Assembly: GCF_022760755.1 (NCBI RefSeq)
Contig: NZ_JAIVFP010000001.1
Location: forward strand, 513,501 to 577,500
DNA length: 64,000 nucleotides
Direction of reading: 5' to 3'
DNA from: Candidatus Rhodoblastus alkanivorans
GTDB lineage: Bacteria > Pseudomonadota > Alphaproteobacteria > Rhizobiales > Beijerinckiaceae
Shown one piece after another: positions 23,861 to 34,408 of the stretch (within the stretch, counting starts at the first letter, position 1; every line of letters begins with the position of its first letter). The notes under the pieces were generated by a model, which worked only from the letters and a program-made list of their open reading frames with translations, was not told the origin of the DNA and ran no database searches. The position numbers and the translations under genes are program-made.

Positions 23861-25348
23861 ATGGCGGCACGCAAGCGCAAAATGTCGCGACGGATTTTCG
23901 CTCCGCCGGCGGCCTCCGCGCTGGCGAGGCTCGCGGCGCTGACGCTGCTTTCCGGCTGCGCGACGCTGGAGCAGCAGGGCGTCCGGCCTCCGCCGCCGTC
24001 GCCGCCCATCGCCGCGCCGAAAGCGATCGTCGACACGCCGCAGCAGGCGGAGCGCAAGAAGCTCATCGCGCTTTACGGGGGCGAATATCAATGGCCCAAG
24101 GCGCAGACCTATCTCAATCAGGTTCTGATCCGGCTGGCGAAGGCGAGCGACACGCCGACCCAGCCCTATCGCGTCACCATCCTGAATTCGGCGGTGGTCA
24201 ATGCGTTCGCGCTCCCCTCCGGCGACCTTTTCGTCACGCGCGGCCTGCTCGCTCTGGCCAATGACACGTCCGAGGTCGCCGCCGTCATGGCGCATGAAAT
24301 CGCCCATGTCACGGCGCGCCACGCCTTGCTGCGGGCCGAGAAGGAAAAGACCGAGGCGGTGATCGCCCAGGCGGCGCGGGTCATCGAGAGCCGTCAGAAG
24401 GGCGACGAGGTTCAGGCGACGGCCGCGCGCACCATCGCCAGCTATTCCCGGTTGCAGGAGTTCGAAGCCGATCGTATCGGCATCACTGTCATTGCGCGCG
24501 CCGGCTACGATCCGTTCGGCGCGTCGCGCTTCCTCAGCTCTCTGGCGCGGTCGAGCCAGATGCGCGCCGAACTGATCGGGCAGAAGGACAGCGGCGCGCC
24601 GGATATTCTCGCGACCCATCCCTCGACGCCGGAGAGGATCGCGGCGTCGCTGCAGGTCGCACGCCAGTTCGGCGCGCCCGGAATCGGCGGCGTCGCGCGC
24701 CAGCCCTATCTCAACGCCATCGACGGCATGATTTTCGGCGACGATCCGGTGGACGGGGCGATTCGCGGCCGCAAATTCATCCATCCGCGCCTCGGCTTTT
24801 CCTTCGAGGCCCCCGAAGGCTATATGCTGGAGAATTCGGCGCAGGCGGTGCTCGGCGTCGCCGACGGCGGCGCCGAGGCCCTGCGCTTCGACAGCGTGCG
24901 CGCGCCGCCGGGCAAGACCCTCAAGGACTATCTGACCTCTGGCTGGATCGACGGCCTGGTCGCCTCGTCGATCCACGAAAGCGACGTCAACGGTCTGCCG
25001 GCGGTCTTCGCCGACGCCCGTGCGGGCGAATGGAACTTCCGCGTCGCCGTGATCGCCTTCAACGGCGACCTCTATCGTCTCATTTTCGCGATCAAGGCCA
25101 TGACGCCGGAGGCCAGCCGGCGGTTCGACGAGGCTATCGCCAGCTTCCGGCCGATGACCGAGGAAGAGAAAAGGCTGGCCCAGCCGCTTCGCCTGCGCCT
25201 CGCCATGGCGGGTCCCGGCGACACCGCCGCGACGCTGGCTGCGAAAATGGTCCTCACCGATCGTCCGATCGAACAGTTCGAGCTTCTCAACGGCCTCGAC
25301 AGCGACCAGGTTAAGCCGGGCGAGGACTACAAGATCGTCGCCTATTGA
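23861..25348 (+). CDS. M48-family metalloprotease, lipoprotein (LoiP/BepA-like)
   Basis: The ATG at 23861 gives 495 residues. The lipoprotein signal ends LTLLSGC. The zinc site HEIAHVTARHAL gives HEXXH, with the third ligand in EFEADRIG, and the cleft strand is NAFALPSGDLFVTRGLL. A C-terminal region from about 310 (IHPRLGFSFEAPEGYMLEN; FRPMTEEEKRLAQPLRLRLA) is a separate domain found in alphaproteobacterial members. It is a periplasmic quality-control protease by family. It lies 61 bp after the SNase-like gene and ends at a strong terminator. Confidence 0.9.
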   Translation: MAARKRKMSRRIFAPPAASALARLAALTLLSGCATLEQQGVRPPPPSPPIAAPKAIVDTPQQAERKKLIALYGGEYQWPKAQTYLNQVLIRLAKASDTPTQPYRVTILNSAVVNAFALPSGDLFVTRGLLALANDTSEVAAVMAHEIAHVTARHALLRAEKEKTEAVIAQAARVIESRQKGDEVQATAARTIASYSRLQEFEADRIGITVIARAGYDPFGASRFLSSLARSSQMRAELIGQKDSGAPDILATHPSTPERIAASLQVARQFGAPGIGGVARQPYLNAIDGMIFGDDPVDGAIRGRKFIHPRLGFSFEAPEGYMLENSAQAVLGVADGGAEALRFDSVRAPPGKTLKDYLTSGWIDGLVASSIHESDVNGLPAVFADARAGEWNFRVAVIAFNGDLYRLIFAIKAMTPEASRRFDEAIASFRPMTEEEKRLAQPLRLRLAMAGPGDTAATLAAKMVLTDRPIEQFELLNGLDSDQVKPGEDYKIVAY

Positions 25349-25361
25349 GCTTGCGGGAAGC

Positions 25362-25399
25362 AGAACGGCGGGGCAAATGCCCCGCCGTTCTTTGTTTTT
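25362..25399. terminator. Strong bidirectional terminator
   Basis: A perfect 14-bp stem, AGAACGGCGGGGCA / TGCCCCGCCGTTCT, closes an AA loop and is followed by TTTGTTTTT. It separates the M48 protease (plus) from amtB (minus). Confidence 0.95.
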
Positions 25400-25415
25400 G
25401 GCTTGGGAGGTTGGA

Positions 25416-26906
25416 TCAGTAGTTGTAGGCGCGTTCGCCGTGGTCGGTGATGTCGAGGCCTTCGCGCTCCTTGTCGGGGGCGGGACGCAGGCCGATGATG
25501 AGATCGACGATCTTGTAGAGGATGGCCGAGCCGACGCCGGACCAGACGAGCGTGGTTCCGACCGCCTTGAGCTGCACGATCATCTGCGCCGCCATGTCGT
25601 AGGTTCCGGCGTTGTTGTGGGCGAAGTTGGTGTAGTCGGTGATGCCGACGCCGCCGAGCGCCGGGGCGATCAGGATGCCGGTCGCGAGCGCGCCGGTGAT
25701 GCCGCCGATGCAATGCACGCCGAACACGTCGAGCGCGTCGTCATAGCCGAACTTCTCCTTCACCGTCGAGACGAAGAACAGGCAGATCGGCGACACGACC
25801 AGGCCGAGAACCACCGAGCCCATCGGGCCGGCGAAGCCCGAGGCCGGCGTCACCGCGACCAGGCCCGCCACCGCGCCCGAGATCATGCCGAGCAGCGAGG
25901 GCTTGCCCTTGAACGCCCATTCCGTGAACATCCACGAAATAGCCGCCGCCGCCGTCGCCACCATGGTGTTGACGAAGGCCAGCGCCGTCACGCCATTGGC
26001 CTCGAGGTTCGAGCCCGCGTTGAAGCCGAACCAGCCGACCCACAGCAGCGAGGCGCCGATCATCGACATGGTCAGCGAATGGGGAGCCATCTGCTCCTTG
26101 CCGTGGCCGATGCGCGGCCCGATCATCAGCGCGCCCACCAGGCCCGCGATGCCGGCGTTGATATGGACGACCGTGCCGCCGGCGAAGTCGAGCGCGCCCA
26201 ACTGGAACAGCTTGCCGGCGTCGAGATTGACCGCGTCAAGCTTGGCCTGCGCCGCCGCCTTGGCCGCGTCGCCGGAAGCCGCCGCAAGCGCCTTGGCGGC
26301 GTCGCCGACCGCGTCCGGGCCCGCCCAGTACCACACCATATGGGCGATCGGGAAATAGATCACCGTCACCCACAGCAGCACGAACAGCATCACCGCCGAG
26401 AATTTGATGCGCTCGGCGAAGGCGCCCACGATCAGCGCCGGGGTGATCATGGCGAAGGTCATCTGGAACACCATATAGGCGTATTCCGGGATGACCACGC
26501 CGTTCGAGAAGGTCGCCGCGGTCGAGTTGGCGTCCACGCCCTTCAGGAAGATCTTGGAAAAGCCGCCGACGAAGTCGTTGAGGCCGCCGCCATTGGTGAA
26601 GGCTTCCGAATAGCCGTACAAAACCCAGATCACGCCAACCATCGAGACGATGGCGAAGACCTGGGCGAGCACCGACAGCATGTTCTTGGTGCGCACCAGG
26701 CCGCCGTAAAACAGGGCAAGGCCGGGAATGGACATCATCAGAACGAGCGCGCTCGAGACCAGCATCCAGGCGGTGTCGCCCTTGTTCGGCACGGGCGCCG
26801 GCGCGGCGCCCTGCGCATGAGCCGCGCCGGCGCACAGCGCCAGCCCGGCCAGCGCGAGGCCGAGCGTCTTAAGCCCGGTTCGGCGGGGGGGAATGGAAAG
26901 CATCAT
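25416..26906 (-). CDS. amtB: Ammonium transporter
   Basis: This 496-residue protein has a cleavable signal (LALAGLALCAGAAHA) and then eleven membrane helices. Amt signatures are DTAWMLVSSALVLMMSIPGLALFYGGLVR, FAMITPALIVGAFAER and DFAGGTVVHINAGIAGLVGAL (the pore His region), plus the C-terminal FGVHCIGGITGALATGI. The C-terminal tail RPAPDKEREGLDITDHGERAYNY binds PII. It follows glnK by 25 bp, the classic glnK-amtB pair, under a sigma-54 promoter. Confidence 0.97.
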   Translation of the reverse strand: MMLSIPPRRTGLKTLGLALAGLALCAGAAHAQGAAPAPVPNKGDTAWMLVSSALVLMMSIPGLALFYGGLVRTKNMLSVLAQVFAIVSMVGVIWVLYGYSEAFTNGGGLNDFVGGFSKIFLKGVDANSTAATFSNGVVIPEYAYMVFQMTFAMITPALIVGAFAERIKFSAVMLFVLLWVTVIYFPIAHMVWYWAGPDAVGDAAKALAAASGDAAKAAAQAKLDAVNLDAGKLFQLGALDFAGGTVVHINAGIAGLVGALMIGPRIGHGKEQMAPHSLTMSMIGASLLWVGWFGFNAGSNLEANGVTALAFVNTMVATAAAAISWMFTEWAFKGKPSLLGMISGAVAGLVAVTPASGFAGPMGSVVLGLVVSPICLFFVSTVKEKFGYDDALDVFGVHCIGGITGALATGILIAPALGGVGITDYTNFAHNNAGTYDMAAQMIVQLKAVGTTLVWSGVGSAILYKIVDLIIGLRPAPDKEREGLDITDHGERAYNY

Positions 26907-26931
26907 TTACTCCTGAAGACAGAGAGGGGAA

Positions 26932-27294
<363 letters not shown>

Positions 27295-27356
27295 TCAAAG
27301 GAGTTCGCGTTCGAGGCGGGCTCGCCCGGCCGCTTGGCCATTGGCGGGGGCGGACC

Positions 27357-27372
27357 ATCAAGGAACGTGCCA
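27357..27372 (-). promoter_or_regulatory. Sigma-54 promoter of glnK-amtB
   Basis: On the minus strand TGGCAC-GTTCC-TTGAT matches the sigma-54 consensus except for A in place of the -12 C. It lies 87 bp upstream of glnK. NtrC control is expected from the family; a clear NtrC dyad was not resolved. Confidence 0.65.
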
Positions 27373-27508
27373 GAATCGTGCTAAGGCTATTACATTGATA
27401 ATAATGGATAAAAATATGAATTGTGACGAAACCCGCGCGTCAATGCGGCAAGGCGCCGAAAAATAGGCGCCGCGAGTCGGAAGATGCAAATTTATGCCTA
27501 AAAAATAA

Positions 27509-28399
27509 TCATAATTGGGCAAAGTTCGGGCCCGGCGCCGTCTTCAACCGGATCAGGCCTTCCTGCGCGACGGAGGCGATCAGCGCGCCGCTGCGCGAAT
27601 AGAGGGCGCCTCGGCTGAAACCCAAAGCTCCGGAGGCGTTGGGACTGTCCTGCACATAAAGCATCCATTCGTCGGCGCGAAACGGTCGGTGCAGCCACAA
27701 AGCGTGGTCAAGGCTCGCCGCCTGGATGCCGGGATGGAATACGGATCGGCCATGGCGGATCAGCGACGTGTCGAGCAGGGTCATGTCGGAAAGATAAGCG
27801 AGGGCGGCGCGATGGATAGCAGGGTCGTCGGGCAGGGCCGCCGAGGTTCGGACCCAGACCTTTTGCTGCGGATCGGCCTCGGCGCCGCGGGAGATATAGC
27901 GGCCGGCTTCGACCGGGCGCATCTCGATCGGCCGCTCGCGCTGGAAATAGCGGCGCACCGGCTCCGGCATGAATTCCCCGAAACGGGCGAGGAATTCGCC
28001 TTCGTCCGGCAAATCCTCGGGCGGAGGCGCGTCGGGCGGCGCAAAGGCGTGATCGAGACCGCCCGACTCGGGATTGTGAAACGAGGCGGCCAGGGTGAAG
28101 ATGATCCTGCCGTGCTGGATCGCCTGGCAGCGCCGGGTCGAAAAGCTGCGCCCGTCGCGCAGGCGCTCGACCTGATAGACGATCGGCGTCGCCGGGTCGC
28201 CGCCGAGCAGAAAATAGGCATGCAGCGAATGGGCGACCGCTTTTTCTACGGTGCGTTGCGCCGCGACCAACGCCTGGGCGATGACCAGTCCACCGAAGAC
28301 GCGCTGCCAGCCGACTTGAGGGCTGCGCCCCCGAAACAGGTTCTCCTCGATCCTCTCCAGGTCGAGAATTTCGAGAAGATCGGTAATCGCCTTCGACAT
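27509..28399 (-). CDS. tesB: Acyl-CoA thioesterase II
   Basis: The ATG at 28399 gives 296 residues, typical for TesB with a double hot-dog fold. Motifs are LLEILDLERIEENLFRGRSPQVGWQRVFGGLVIAQAL, AHSLHAYFLLGGDPATPIVYQVERLRDGRSFSTRRCQAIQHG near the first half, and SLDHALWLHRPFRADEWMLYVQDSP (catalytic Asp region) with GALYSRSGALIASVAQEGLIR at the end. It hydrolyses medium/long acyl-CoA in the cytoplasm. It lies between the two PII genes on the same strand. Confidence 0.93.
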   Translation of the reverse strand: MSKAITDLLEILDLERIEENLFRGRSPQVGWQRVFGGLVIAQALVAAQRTVEKAVAHSLHAYFLLGGDPATPIVYQVERLRDGRSFSTRRCQAIQHGRIIFTLAASFHNPESGGLDHAFAPPDAPPPEDLPDEGEFLARFGEFMPEPVRRYFQRERPIEMRPVEAGRYISRGAEADPQQKVWVRTSAALPDDPAIHRAALAYLSDMTLLDTSLIRHGRSVFHPGIQAASLDHALWLHRPFRADEWMLYVQDSPNASGALGFSRGALYSRSGALIASVAQEGLIRLKTAPGPNFAQL

Positions 28400-28522
28400 T
28401 CTGGGCTCGGCGCGAGAGAAACCCGCGCGTCGCGGCCGCGAAGGGCGGGAACGGTTTAGATTGGAACGCTTTTTCCGGGCCGGGTCAAGCGCCGCCGCGA
28501 CTCGCCGCCGCAAATCTTGGCT

Positions 28523-28885
<363 letters not shown>

Positions 28886-29008
28886 TCACAGGAATGTGAC
28901 ATTCTTCTGTGCCATTCATCGCCAATTTGCACAAGACGTTGGCGCCGTCTCTCCGGCCTGTCAAATAGTCGCGCCTTCCGCTTGGGCGGCCCGCCTAAAA
29001 CGGCGGCG

Positions 29009-29236
29009 TCACTCCTCGATCCTTCGCGCCTCCTCTGGGAGCATGATCGGAATGCCGTCGCGGATCGGATAGGCGAGATGGGCGGCGAGCGAGACCAGTT
29101 CGTTGCGTTCGCGGTCGTAGCGCAGAGTGGTTTTGGTCAGCGGGCAGACCAGGATTTCGAGCAGGCGCGGATCGACTCCCGCAGCCTCTGCGGCCGATTT
29201 CGGGGCGCCTTCCGGCTTGGCCGTCGGGTCGTTCAT
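29009..29236 (-). CDS. Trm112-family zinc-ribbon-like protein
   Basis: This protein of about 75 residues runs from the ATG at 29236 (AAAGGA 6 nt upstream; a GTG at 29251 would overlap the previous stop). Its core [25 protein letters not shown]...[17 protein letters not shown] is the Trm112/YcaR family signature. Bacterial members are small partner proteins of unclear function. It is last in a three-gene row after the thioredoxin and LON-domain genes. Confidence 0.88.
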   Translation of the reverse strand: MNDPTAKPEGAPKSAAEAAGVDPRLLEILVCPLTKTTLRYDRERNELVSLAAHLAYPIRDGIPIMLPEEARRIEE

Positions 29237-29247
29237 GCGCGGTCCTT

Positions 29248-29919
29248 TCACTGCAGGGGTTTGGTGGCCTTGAGGGCGCGCGACAGCGCCACTTCGCCGA
29301 GCGCCAGCAGCAGGTCGGCGCGCGCCAGCAGCCCGGGCGCCTCCAGCAAGGCCTGTTTCTCCGCATGATCGAAGGGGCCGATCATCGCGAAAACCGAGAT
29401 CATGTCGGCGTCGGGCATGGATTCGACGTCGTTGCGCGCGATCTCGAGCCGTAGCGCCTGGGCAAGGTCGAAGGCGACTTCGTTGAGCGCCGCTCTCTGT
29501 TTCGCCGGCACGGAATTGTCAGAGACGAAATCTTCAGGAAAGGCGCCGAAATCCACCCAGGCTTCCCGGTAGGGCTTGTCCGTATCGACCTCGGACACAA
29601 TGCGAAAGCGCGAAATGCCGCTCAATATGACGAAATAACGCCCGTCGCCGGTCTCCGATAATTGGGTGATGCGGCCGGCGGCCCCGATCGCGCGCAGCGG
29701 CGGCCGCGCCCCGGACGGGGCGTCGGCGCCTTCCATCGGCTGGATCATGCCGATGATCCGCTCGCCGCGCATGGCGTCGTCGAACATGGCGAGATAGCGG
29801 GGCTCGAAAATGTTCAACGGCAGCTGGCCGCCCGGCAAAAGGACCGCGCCCGCCAGCGGAAAGAGCGGAATCGTCTCCGGCAGGTCGGACGGTCCTGAAT
29901 AGGTCTTGTTCATCGCCAT
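29248..29919 (-). CDS. LON substrate-binding-domain protein
   Basis: This 223-residue protein consists of the N-terminal LON (PUA-like) domain without ATPase or protease parts. It reads [47 protein letters not shown], then [29 protein letters not shown]. Such stand-alone proteins are conserved in Alphaproteobacteria next to the CnoX-like thioredoxin, as here (12 bp apart). The function is not established. Confidence 0.9.
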   Translation of the reverse strand: MAMNKTYSGPSDLPETIPLFPLAGAVLLPGGQLPLNIFEPRYLAMFDDAMRGERIIGMIQPMEGADAPSGARPPLRAIGAAGRITQLSETGDGRYFVILSGISRFRIVSEVDTDKPYREAWVDFGAFPEDFVSDNSVPAKQRAALNEVAFDLAQALRLEIARNDVESMPDADMISVFAMIGPFDHAEKQALLEAPGLLARADLLLALGEVALSRALKATKPLQ

Positions 29920-29930
29920 GGCGGGTCCAA

Positions 29931-30839
29931 TCAGGAAAACAGAAGCGCCGACAATTGCCTTCGCGCCGAGCGCGTGGTCGGGTCGAGCGGTCCCCAGCTG
30001 TCGAACAGCTGGAGCAGCAATTTTCGCGCCGCGTCGTCGTTCCAGCCGCGTTCGCGCTTGATAATGTTGAGCAATTCCTGCGCCGCCGCCTCGCGCCGGC
30101 CCGCCGCGTTAAGGGCGACGGCGAGGTCGTAGCGCGCCTGATGGTCGGTCGGCGCGTTTTCGACCCGCGCCAGCAGATAAGCCAGGTCCCCGACCGCGCC
30201 CGCCTGCTCCTGAAGCGCCAATGCGGCGCGCGCCGCGGCCACCGCCGGCGAACTGTTCTGTTTGGCCGGGACGGCGTCGAGCAGCGCCTTGGCCTCGTCG
30301 AGCGCGCCGCGTGCGATCGCAATTCGCGCGAGGCCGGCCAGCGCGCCGGCATGGTCCGGCGCGCTCGTCAGGATCCGGGCGAAAACGCCTTCCGCCGAAT
30401 CGAGCTCGCCGGCTTCAAGCAGGGCCTGCGCCTCGACGAACAGGGCTTCCGGGTCCTCGGCGGCAGGACCGATGCAGCGATCAATAAAGGCCTTGACCTC
30501 GCCCTCCGGCAGGGCGCCCATGAAGGCGTCCAGCATCTGGCCGTTGTGGAACGCGACCACCGCCGGGATCGATTGAATTCCCATCTTCTGGGCGATTTCC
30601 GGATTGGCGTCGATATTCATCTTGGCCAGCCGAACCGCGCCGCGCCGCGCCGCTACGACCTTTTCGAGCACTGGCGTGAGCTGCTTGCACGGACCGCACC
30701 AAGGCGCCCAGAAATCGACCAGCACCAGGCGGCGCATCGATTCTTCCATGACTTCGGCGCGAAAGTTCTGGAGGCTCACGTCGAGAACGTCCGCCCCGGC
30801 GGCGGCGGGGATTTGAGTTTTCTGATCGACTGGCTGCAT
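29931..30839 (-). CDS. Thioredoxin-TPR chaperedoxin (CnoX/YbbN-like)
   Basis: The ATG at 30839 gives 302 residues. An N-terminal thioredoxin domain (VLVDFWAPWCGPCKQLTPVLEKVV) has an intact WCGPC active site. From about 135 the protein is TPR-like helices (AQALLEAGELDSAEGVFARILTSAPDHAGALAGLARIA). This is the layout of CnoX/YbbN, which protects substrates of GroEL under oxidative stress. The E. coli protein has SXXC, while this one retains both cysteines and could be redox active. It is first of the row with the LON-domain and Trm112 genes. Confidence 0.92.
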   Translation of the reverse strand: MQPVDQKTQIPAAAGADVLDVSLQNFRAEVMEESMRRLVLVDFWAPWCGPCKQLTPVLEKVVAARRGAVRLAKMNIDANPEIAQKMGIQSIPAVVAFHNGQMLDAFMGALPEGEVKAFIDRCIGPAAEDPEALFVEAQALLEAGELDSAEGVFARILTSAPDHAGALAGLARIAIARGALDEAKALLDAVPAKQNSSPAVAAARAALALQEQAGAVGDLAYLLARVENAPTDHQARYDLAVALNAAGRREAAAQELLNIIKRERGWNDDAARKLLLQLFDSWGPLDPTTRSARRQLSALLFS

Positions 30840-31055
30840 CGGGCGTCCTGTTCTTCCCGGCGCCCACGGGCGCGTTTCAGCGCTAAAATGGCGGCTTGGC
30901 GTCGCTTTCGCAACCGTTTGGGCGGTTTTGCCGCAAGAGACGAGCAATTTTTCGTCGGATGACGGATTCGCGAAAAAGATCGCCGGCCCCCGTTGCAATG
31001 TCGCAGGCTTTACGGCATATAGCCCCCACGACGCGGCTCGCGTCGTCCCACGGAT

Positions 31056-31130
31056 GCGGGTGTAGCTCAGGGGTAGAGCACAACCTTGCCAAGGTTGGGG
31101 TCGAGGGTTCGAATCCCTTCGCCCGCTCCA
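31056..31130 (+). tRNA. tRNA-Gly (anticodon GCC)
   Basis: This is a 75-nt cloverleaf with encoded CCA. The acceptor is GCGGGTG / CGCCCGC. The D-arm is GCTCAGGGGTAGAGC. The anticodon stem is CAACC/GGTTG with loop TTGCCAA, and the T-loop is TTCGAAT. It marks the left border of the accessory region, so its 3' end is a candidate integration site. Confidence 0.97.
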
Positions 31131-31159
31131 GTTTTAATCAGAAAATCAAAGGGTTGGCA

Positions 31160-31187
31160 CGGCGGCTTTTTAGCCGCCGCCTTTGCT
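31160..31187 (+). terminator. Terminator after tRNA-Gly
   Basis: CGGCGGCT-TTTT-AGCCGCCG forms an 8-bp stem followed by CCTTTGCTTTT, 30 bp after the tRNA. The following 270 bp up to the leader at 31461 hold no recognisable gene. Confidence 0.8.
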
Positions 31188-31460
31188 TTTATGCTGAGAT
31201 ACCACCGAGCTACCACCGATAAGGCTAGCACCATCGTAGGCAAGGGTGTGATTTTCGCCTTCGGCGACGCCATCTCCGTTCCCAATCTGGAAACATGTAG
31301 GCCGCGGAATGCCGCCCTCGATGTTGGAGACGAATCGCGCTTGTCGACCGGGAGGGGAAAGCTTTCCCCTGCGGCCGAGCCTTGATCTCTGCCGACCCCT
31401 TCTGCGGGGAGGCCCCCCGCAACGCCCCCCGAAAGGATAGAGTGCGGATCGGGTTTCCGT

Positions 31461-31500
31461 GACGGGTTGAGTGCCGAGAGAGAGGCTTTCGGCGACCGTC
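31461..31500 (+). ncRNA. 40-nt stem-loop leader, copy 1 (DUF932 gene)
   Basis: The leader starts GACGGGTTGAG and ends CCGTC. The ends pair (GACGG/CCGTC), and an inner stem of about 8 bp (GCCGAGAG with CTTTCGGC) closes an AGAGG loop. It ends 15 nt before the start codon at 31516. Copies with the same length and outer stem lie before the DUF932 gene at 61038 and the ParB gene at 62403. Its role is unknown; it may be a cis-acting translation control element. Confidence 0.55.
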
Positions 31501-31515
31501 ATGGAGGTTTTTCCC

Positions 31516-32709
31516 ATGAACATGCAGATTCTCGACGCCCGCCGCGATCTCAGCGGTGGCTACAAGGTGGATGTCACGCGCGGCGAGCGCGTCGGCCGTG
31601 TTTCGTCGGAATGGTTCTCGCGGCCCGACGATGAGCGGTTCCTGTCGCTCGGCGAGTTGGCCCGCTCAGTGCGCGGCCGGGCGGAACGCAGCCGGACTCG
31701 CGTGGTGGAAACCGCGCTGATCCATGTCGAGGCAAACCGGAACGATCCCGAGCGGCTGTCGCTGATCCTTCCCGGCGCCGAGGCGCCCGTTGCGCCGACG
31801 CACTGGAGCTTCGGCCAGCTGGCGAGCCAGGTCGGGGCGCCCGCCGCCTATCTGCGCCAGCTTCCGGCAGCGCTGGCCGGAATCAATCTGCAATATGGCC
31901 TGACCTCGCATCGTGCGGAGCAGATCAAGACGCTGGAAACGGATGGCGGCCGCGTTGAACTGCGCGCAGTCACCGGCCCGGACTATGGCCGCATCTACGA
32001 TCACGAACTGGTCGAGGCAGTGCAGCGCATCGCCGGCAACGGTACGGGCGACACGCGCTGGAAAGTGCCGGGTGTGCTCGACTGGTCGACGGGCCTTTAC
32101 AATCCGCGCGTCGACATCTCGAAGGACACGACTACGCTCTATGCCAGCGACCGCGACGTATTCCTCTTTCTCGTCGACGATCTGAACCCCATCGAGGCCG
32201 GGCGCCTGCCGGACGGCTCGCCCGACCTGTTCTTCCGAGGATTCTATGCGTGGAACTCGGAGGTCGGCGCCAAGACGCTCGGCATAGCGAGCTTTTATCT
32301 GCGCGCCGTGTGCCAGAATCGAAACCTCTGGGGTGTCGAGGATTTCGAGGAAATCACCATCCGCCACAGCAAATATGCCGCTTCGCGCTTCGCCCATGAG
32401 GCGGCTCCGGCGCTGCTCAACTTCGCCAATTCTTCGCCCATGCCCTTTATCAACGGCATCAAGGCGGCGCGCGAGCGGATCGTTGCCCGCACCGACGAGG
32501 ATTGCACCGACTTTCTGCGCCGGCGCGGCTTCTCCAGGGCGGAGACGGGCAAGATCATCGACGCGGTGCTCGCCGAGGAAGGCCGTCCGCCCGAGAGCAT
32601 CTTTGATTTCGTGCAAGGCATTACGGCCGTCGCGCGCGACAAGCCGCATCAGGACGTCCGCCTCGACATGGAGGCCAAGGCCAAGAAGTTGCTTGATCGC
32701 GCCGCCTGA
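31516..32709 (+). CDS. DUF932-family protein, copy 1
   Basis: The ATG at 31516 follows GGAGG at a spacing of 8 and gives 397 residues. Its body (VGRVSSEWFSRPDDERFLSLGELARSV; THWSFGQLASQVGAPAAYLRQLPAALAGINLQYGL; LYASDRDVFLFLVDDLNPIEAGRLPDG; GFYAWNSEVGAKTLGIASFYLRAVCQNRNLWG) is the DUF932 (phage/plasmid-like, LGT_TIGR03299) family found on plasmids, ICEs and phages. Its function is unknown. A paralog at 61038-62234 is about 93% identical by eye. It follows tRNA-Gly and a structured leader. Confidence 0.9.
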   Translation: MNMQILDARRDLSGGYKVDVTRGERVGRVSSEWFSRPDDERFLSLGELARSVRGRAERSRTRVVETALIHVEANRNDPERLSLILPGAEAPVAPTHWSFGQLASQVGAPAAYLRQLPAALAGINLQYGLTSHRAEQIKTLETDGGRVELRAVTGPDYGRIYDHELVEAVQRIAGNGTGDTRWKVPGVLDWSTGLYNPRVDISKDTTTLYASDRDVFLFLVDDLNPIEAGRLPDGSPDLFFRGFYAWNSEVGAKTLGIASFYLRAVCQNRNLWGVEDFEEITIRHSKYAASRFAHEAAPALLNFANSSPMPFINGIKAARERIVARTDEDCTDFLRRRGFSRAETGKIIDAVLAEEGRPPESIFDFVQGITAVARDKPHQDVRLDMEAKAKKLLDRAA

Positions 32710-32821
32710 AATCCGCCGAGCCGGGGATGAGGATCTCCGCGTCTCCGGCTTTGCGACTCCTGCACGAATACGAGTGTGATAGCACTTGGCTCAATAGCGA
32801 AAGTGCCAAATGCCAACCCGG

Positions 32822-34353
32822 TTAGCCATTACGTGTCTGTCCTCGCAAGCATTCAATCGCCGAAGCGATGGCTGCCTCGTCAGGTTTGGAGGCCCCCCAT
32901 TCCTTCCAGAAATCTCGCGTGGCGCTGTCGGGCGGAAGTTTGGGAACGTCGAGCTTGATTCGCGTCGGCAAAAGAACCGCGTCGCCCAACAATAGTGCCT
33001 CGCCGGTATCGAGCAGCGGCAAGATGCTGGTCAAGCCCGCGAGAGAGTCCGGCATTAATCGCTTGATGACGCCTTGATCTGTCTCGTTTGTCAGACGCAG
33101 TGCTAGGAAGTTGTTGCACTGGCTGAGGATCGTTCTGCTGACATCCGACGGGCGCTGGCTGACCACAAGAAGCGAGAATCCGTACTTGCGGCCTTCCTTC
33201 GCGATGCGCTCGAACGAACCGAGCGCTTGGCGCTGCACTGCATTCCGCGTCGTCGCGAACGGGAAGATAAAGGTGAGCCTCATCACATAGGAGCGTAACC
33301 GGAGTCCTCGATTCCGCACCCATCCAGAACTGCACATCATAGAGCAACCGGGCCAGTGTACCCGTGACGACAGGAAGAACGTCAGCCGGAACCTCCGAGA
33401 AATCGATGACCTTTATTCCTGTTCCATCACCCGACCGTAGCAGCTTGAGGACCTGTGAAGCCAGCCAGTCGTATTTCATCGCAGGGGGTGGCGGCGCGAA
33501 CATGAATCCGTAGCGACGATCATCCAGCTTCGCTTCGAGACGGGATAGGAAGCGAGTCAGCTTGTCCTCCCATTCACCTTTCACTGGTCCGGTTTTTCCG
33601 ACTCCTTTTGTCGTATTGTCCGCATTCAAAAGTCCAACCAATTTTTTTACATCGTATGGAATCGGCGAATCGACAGTGTAAGTCTTTTTGATGCCTGTTT
33701 TGCTTTCGGAATCCAAAGTCTGACCTTTCAGTGAACGCACATGCAGCGTGAATCGTGATGCCTGATTGGGCGCATTCTGATCGCTACGGTCGAGGATCAT
33801 CGACAGCATTTCATCGCGGTTGAGCAGCCAATAAGGCAAGAACAGCGTGTCGTCGCCGGGCTTCTCCAGATCACCCGGCCCCGCAATTCGGAACCGTTCG
33901 GCGAAGCCTCCAGCAGCCTTGTTGGCAAGCGGCGCGTATTCGCCGTGCATGTCGAATACGATGATGTTAGGAAATTTCAGCTTCGCAGCCCGTTCGAGGA
34001 TAAGCGCGACCGCCCAGCTCTTGCCGGAGCCCGTGCTGCCGAGGATCGCGGCATGACGCTGGAAAAACTTGTCGCCGCTGGCGATCGCCTCAGCGGTGCG
34101 ATCGGCGACGAAAGTGCCGAGCTTGAGGCGTTCGCCCGCCGTGAATCCAGCACCAAGGATACCCATGAATCGCTGGAGATTGCCGCCCTCAATTACGAAG
34201 CAGTCCCGATCGATCTGCGGGAAGCTGTCGGCACCGCGCTTGAAAGTATTCCTCCGATCCCCATCGATCGTTCGGAATGTACCAATCAACACTCCCTGAA
34301 TCAGATCGGTAGGCACGGCCGCCAACAAGATTCCATCAGGCGCTTCATTGAAA
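32822..34353 (-). pseudogene. HerA-like ATPase, frameshifted and lacking its 5' end
   Basis: The minus strand encodes a HerA/DUF87-type ATP-binding protein: Walker A ILGSTGSGKSWAVALILERA, FDMHGEYAPLANKA, and Walker B VTLLCDEAHLYLPVRDDA. After that the frame shifts by one base near 33245. The rest continues in another frame as AVQRQALGSFERIAKEGRKYGFSLLVVSQRPSDVS to WKEWG. Deleting one G restores the frame, so this could be a real mutation or a sequence error. The 5' end runs into the left end of the IS3 element (..[18 protein letters not shown] is still in frame), so the N-terminal part is missing. Confidence 0.8.
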
Positions 34354-34408
34354 TAGCCCCGTAAGTCGCCGGACAGGCACTCCCACTTCGCTAAGAGGTA
34401 GGAGTAAT

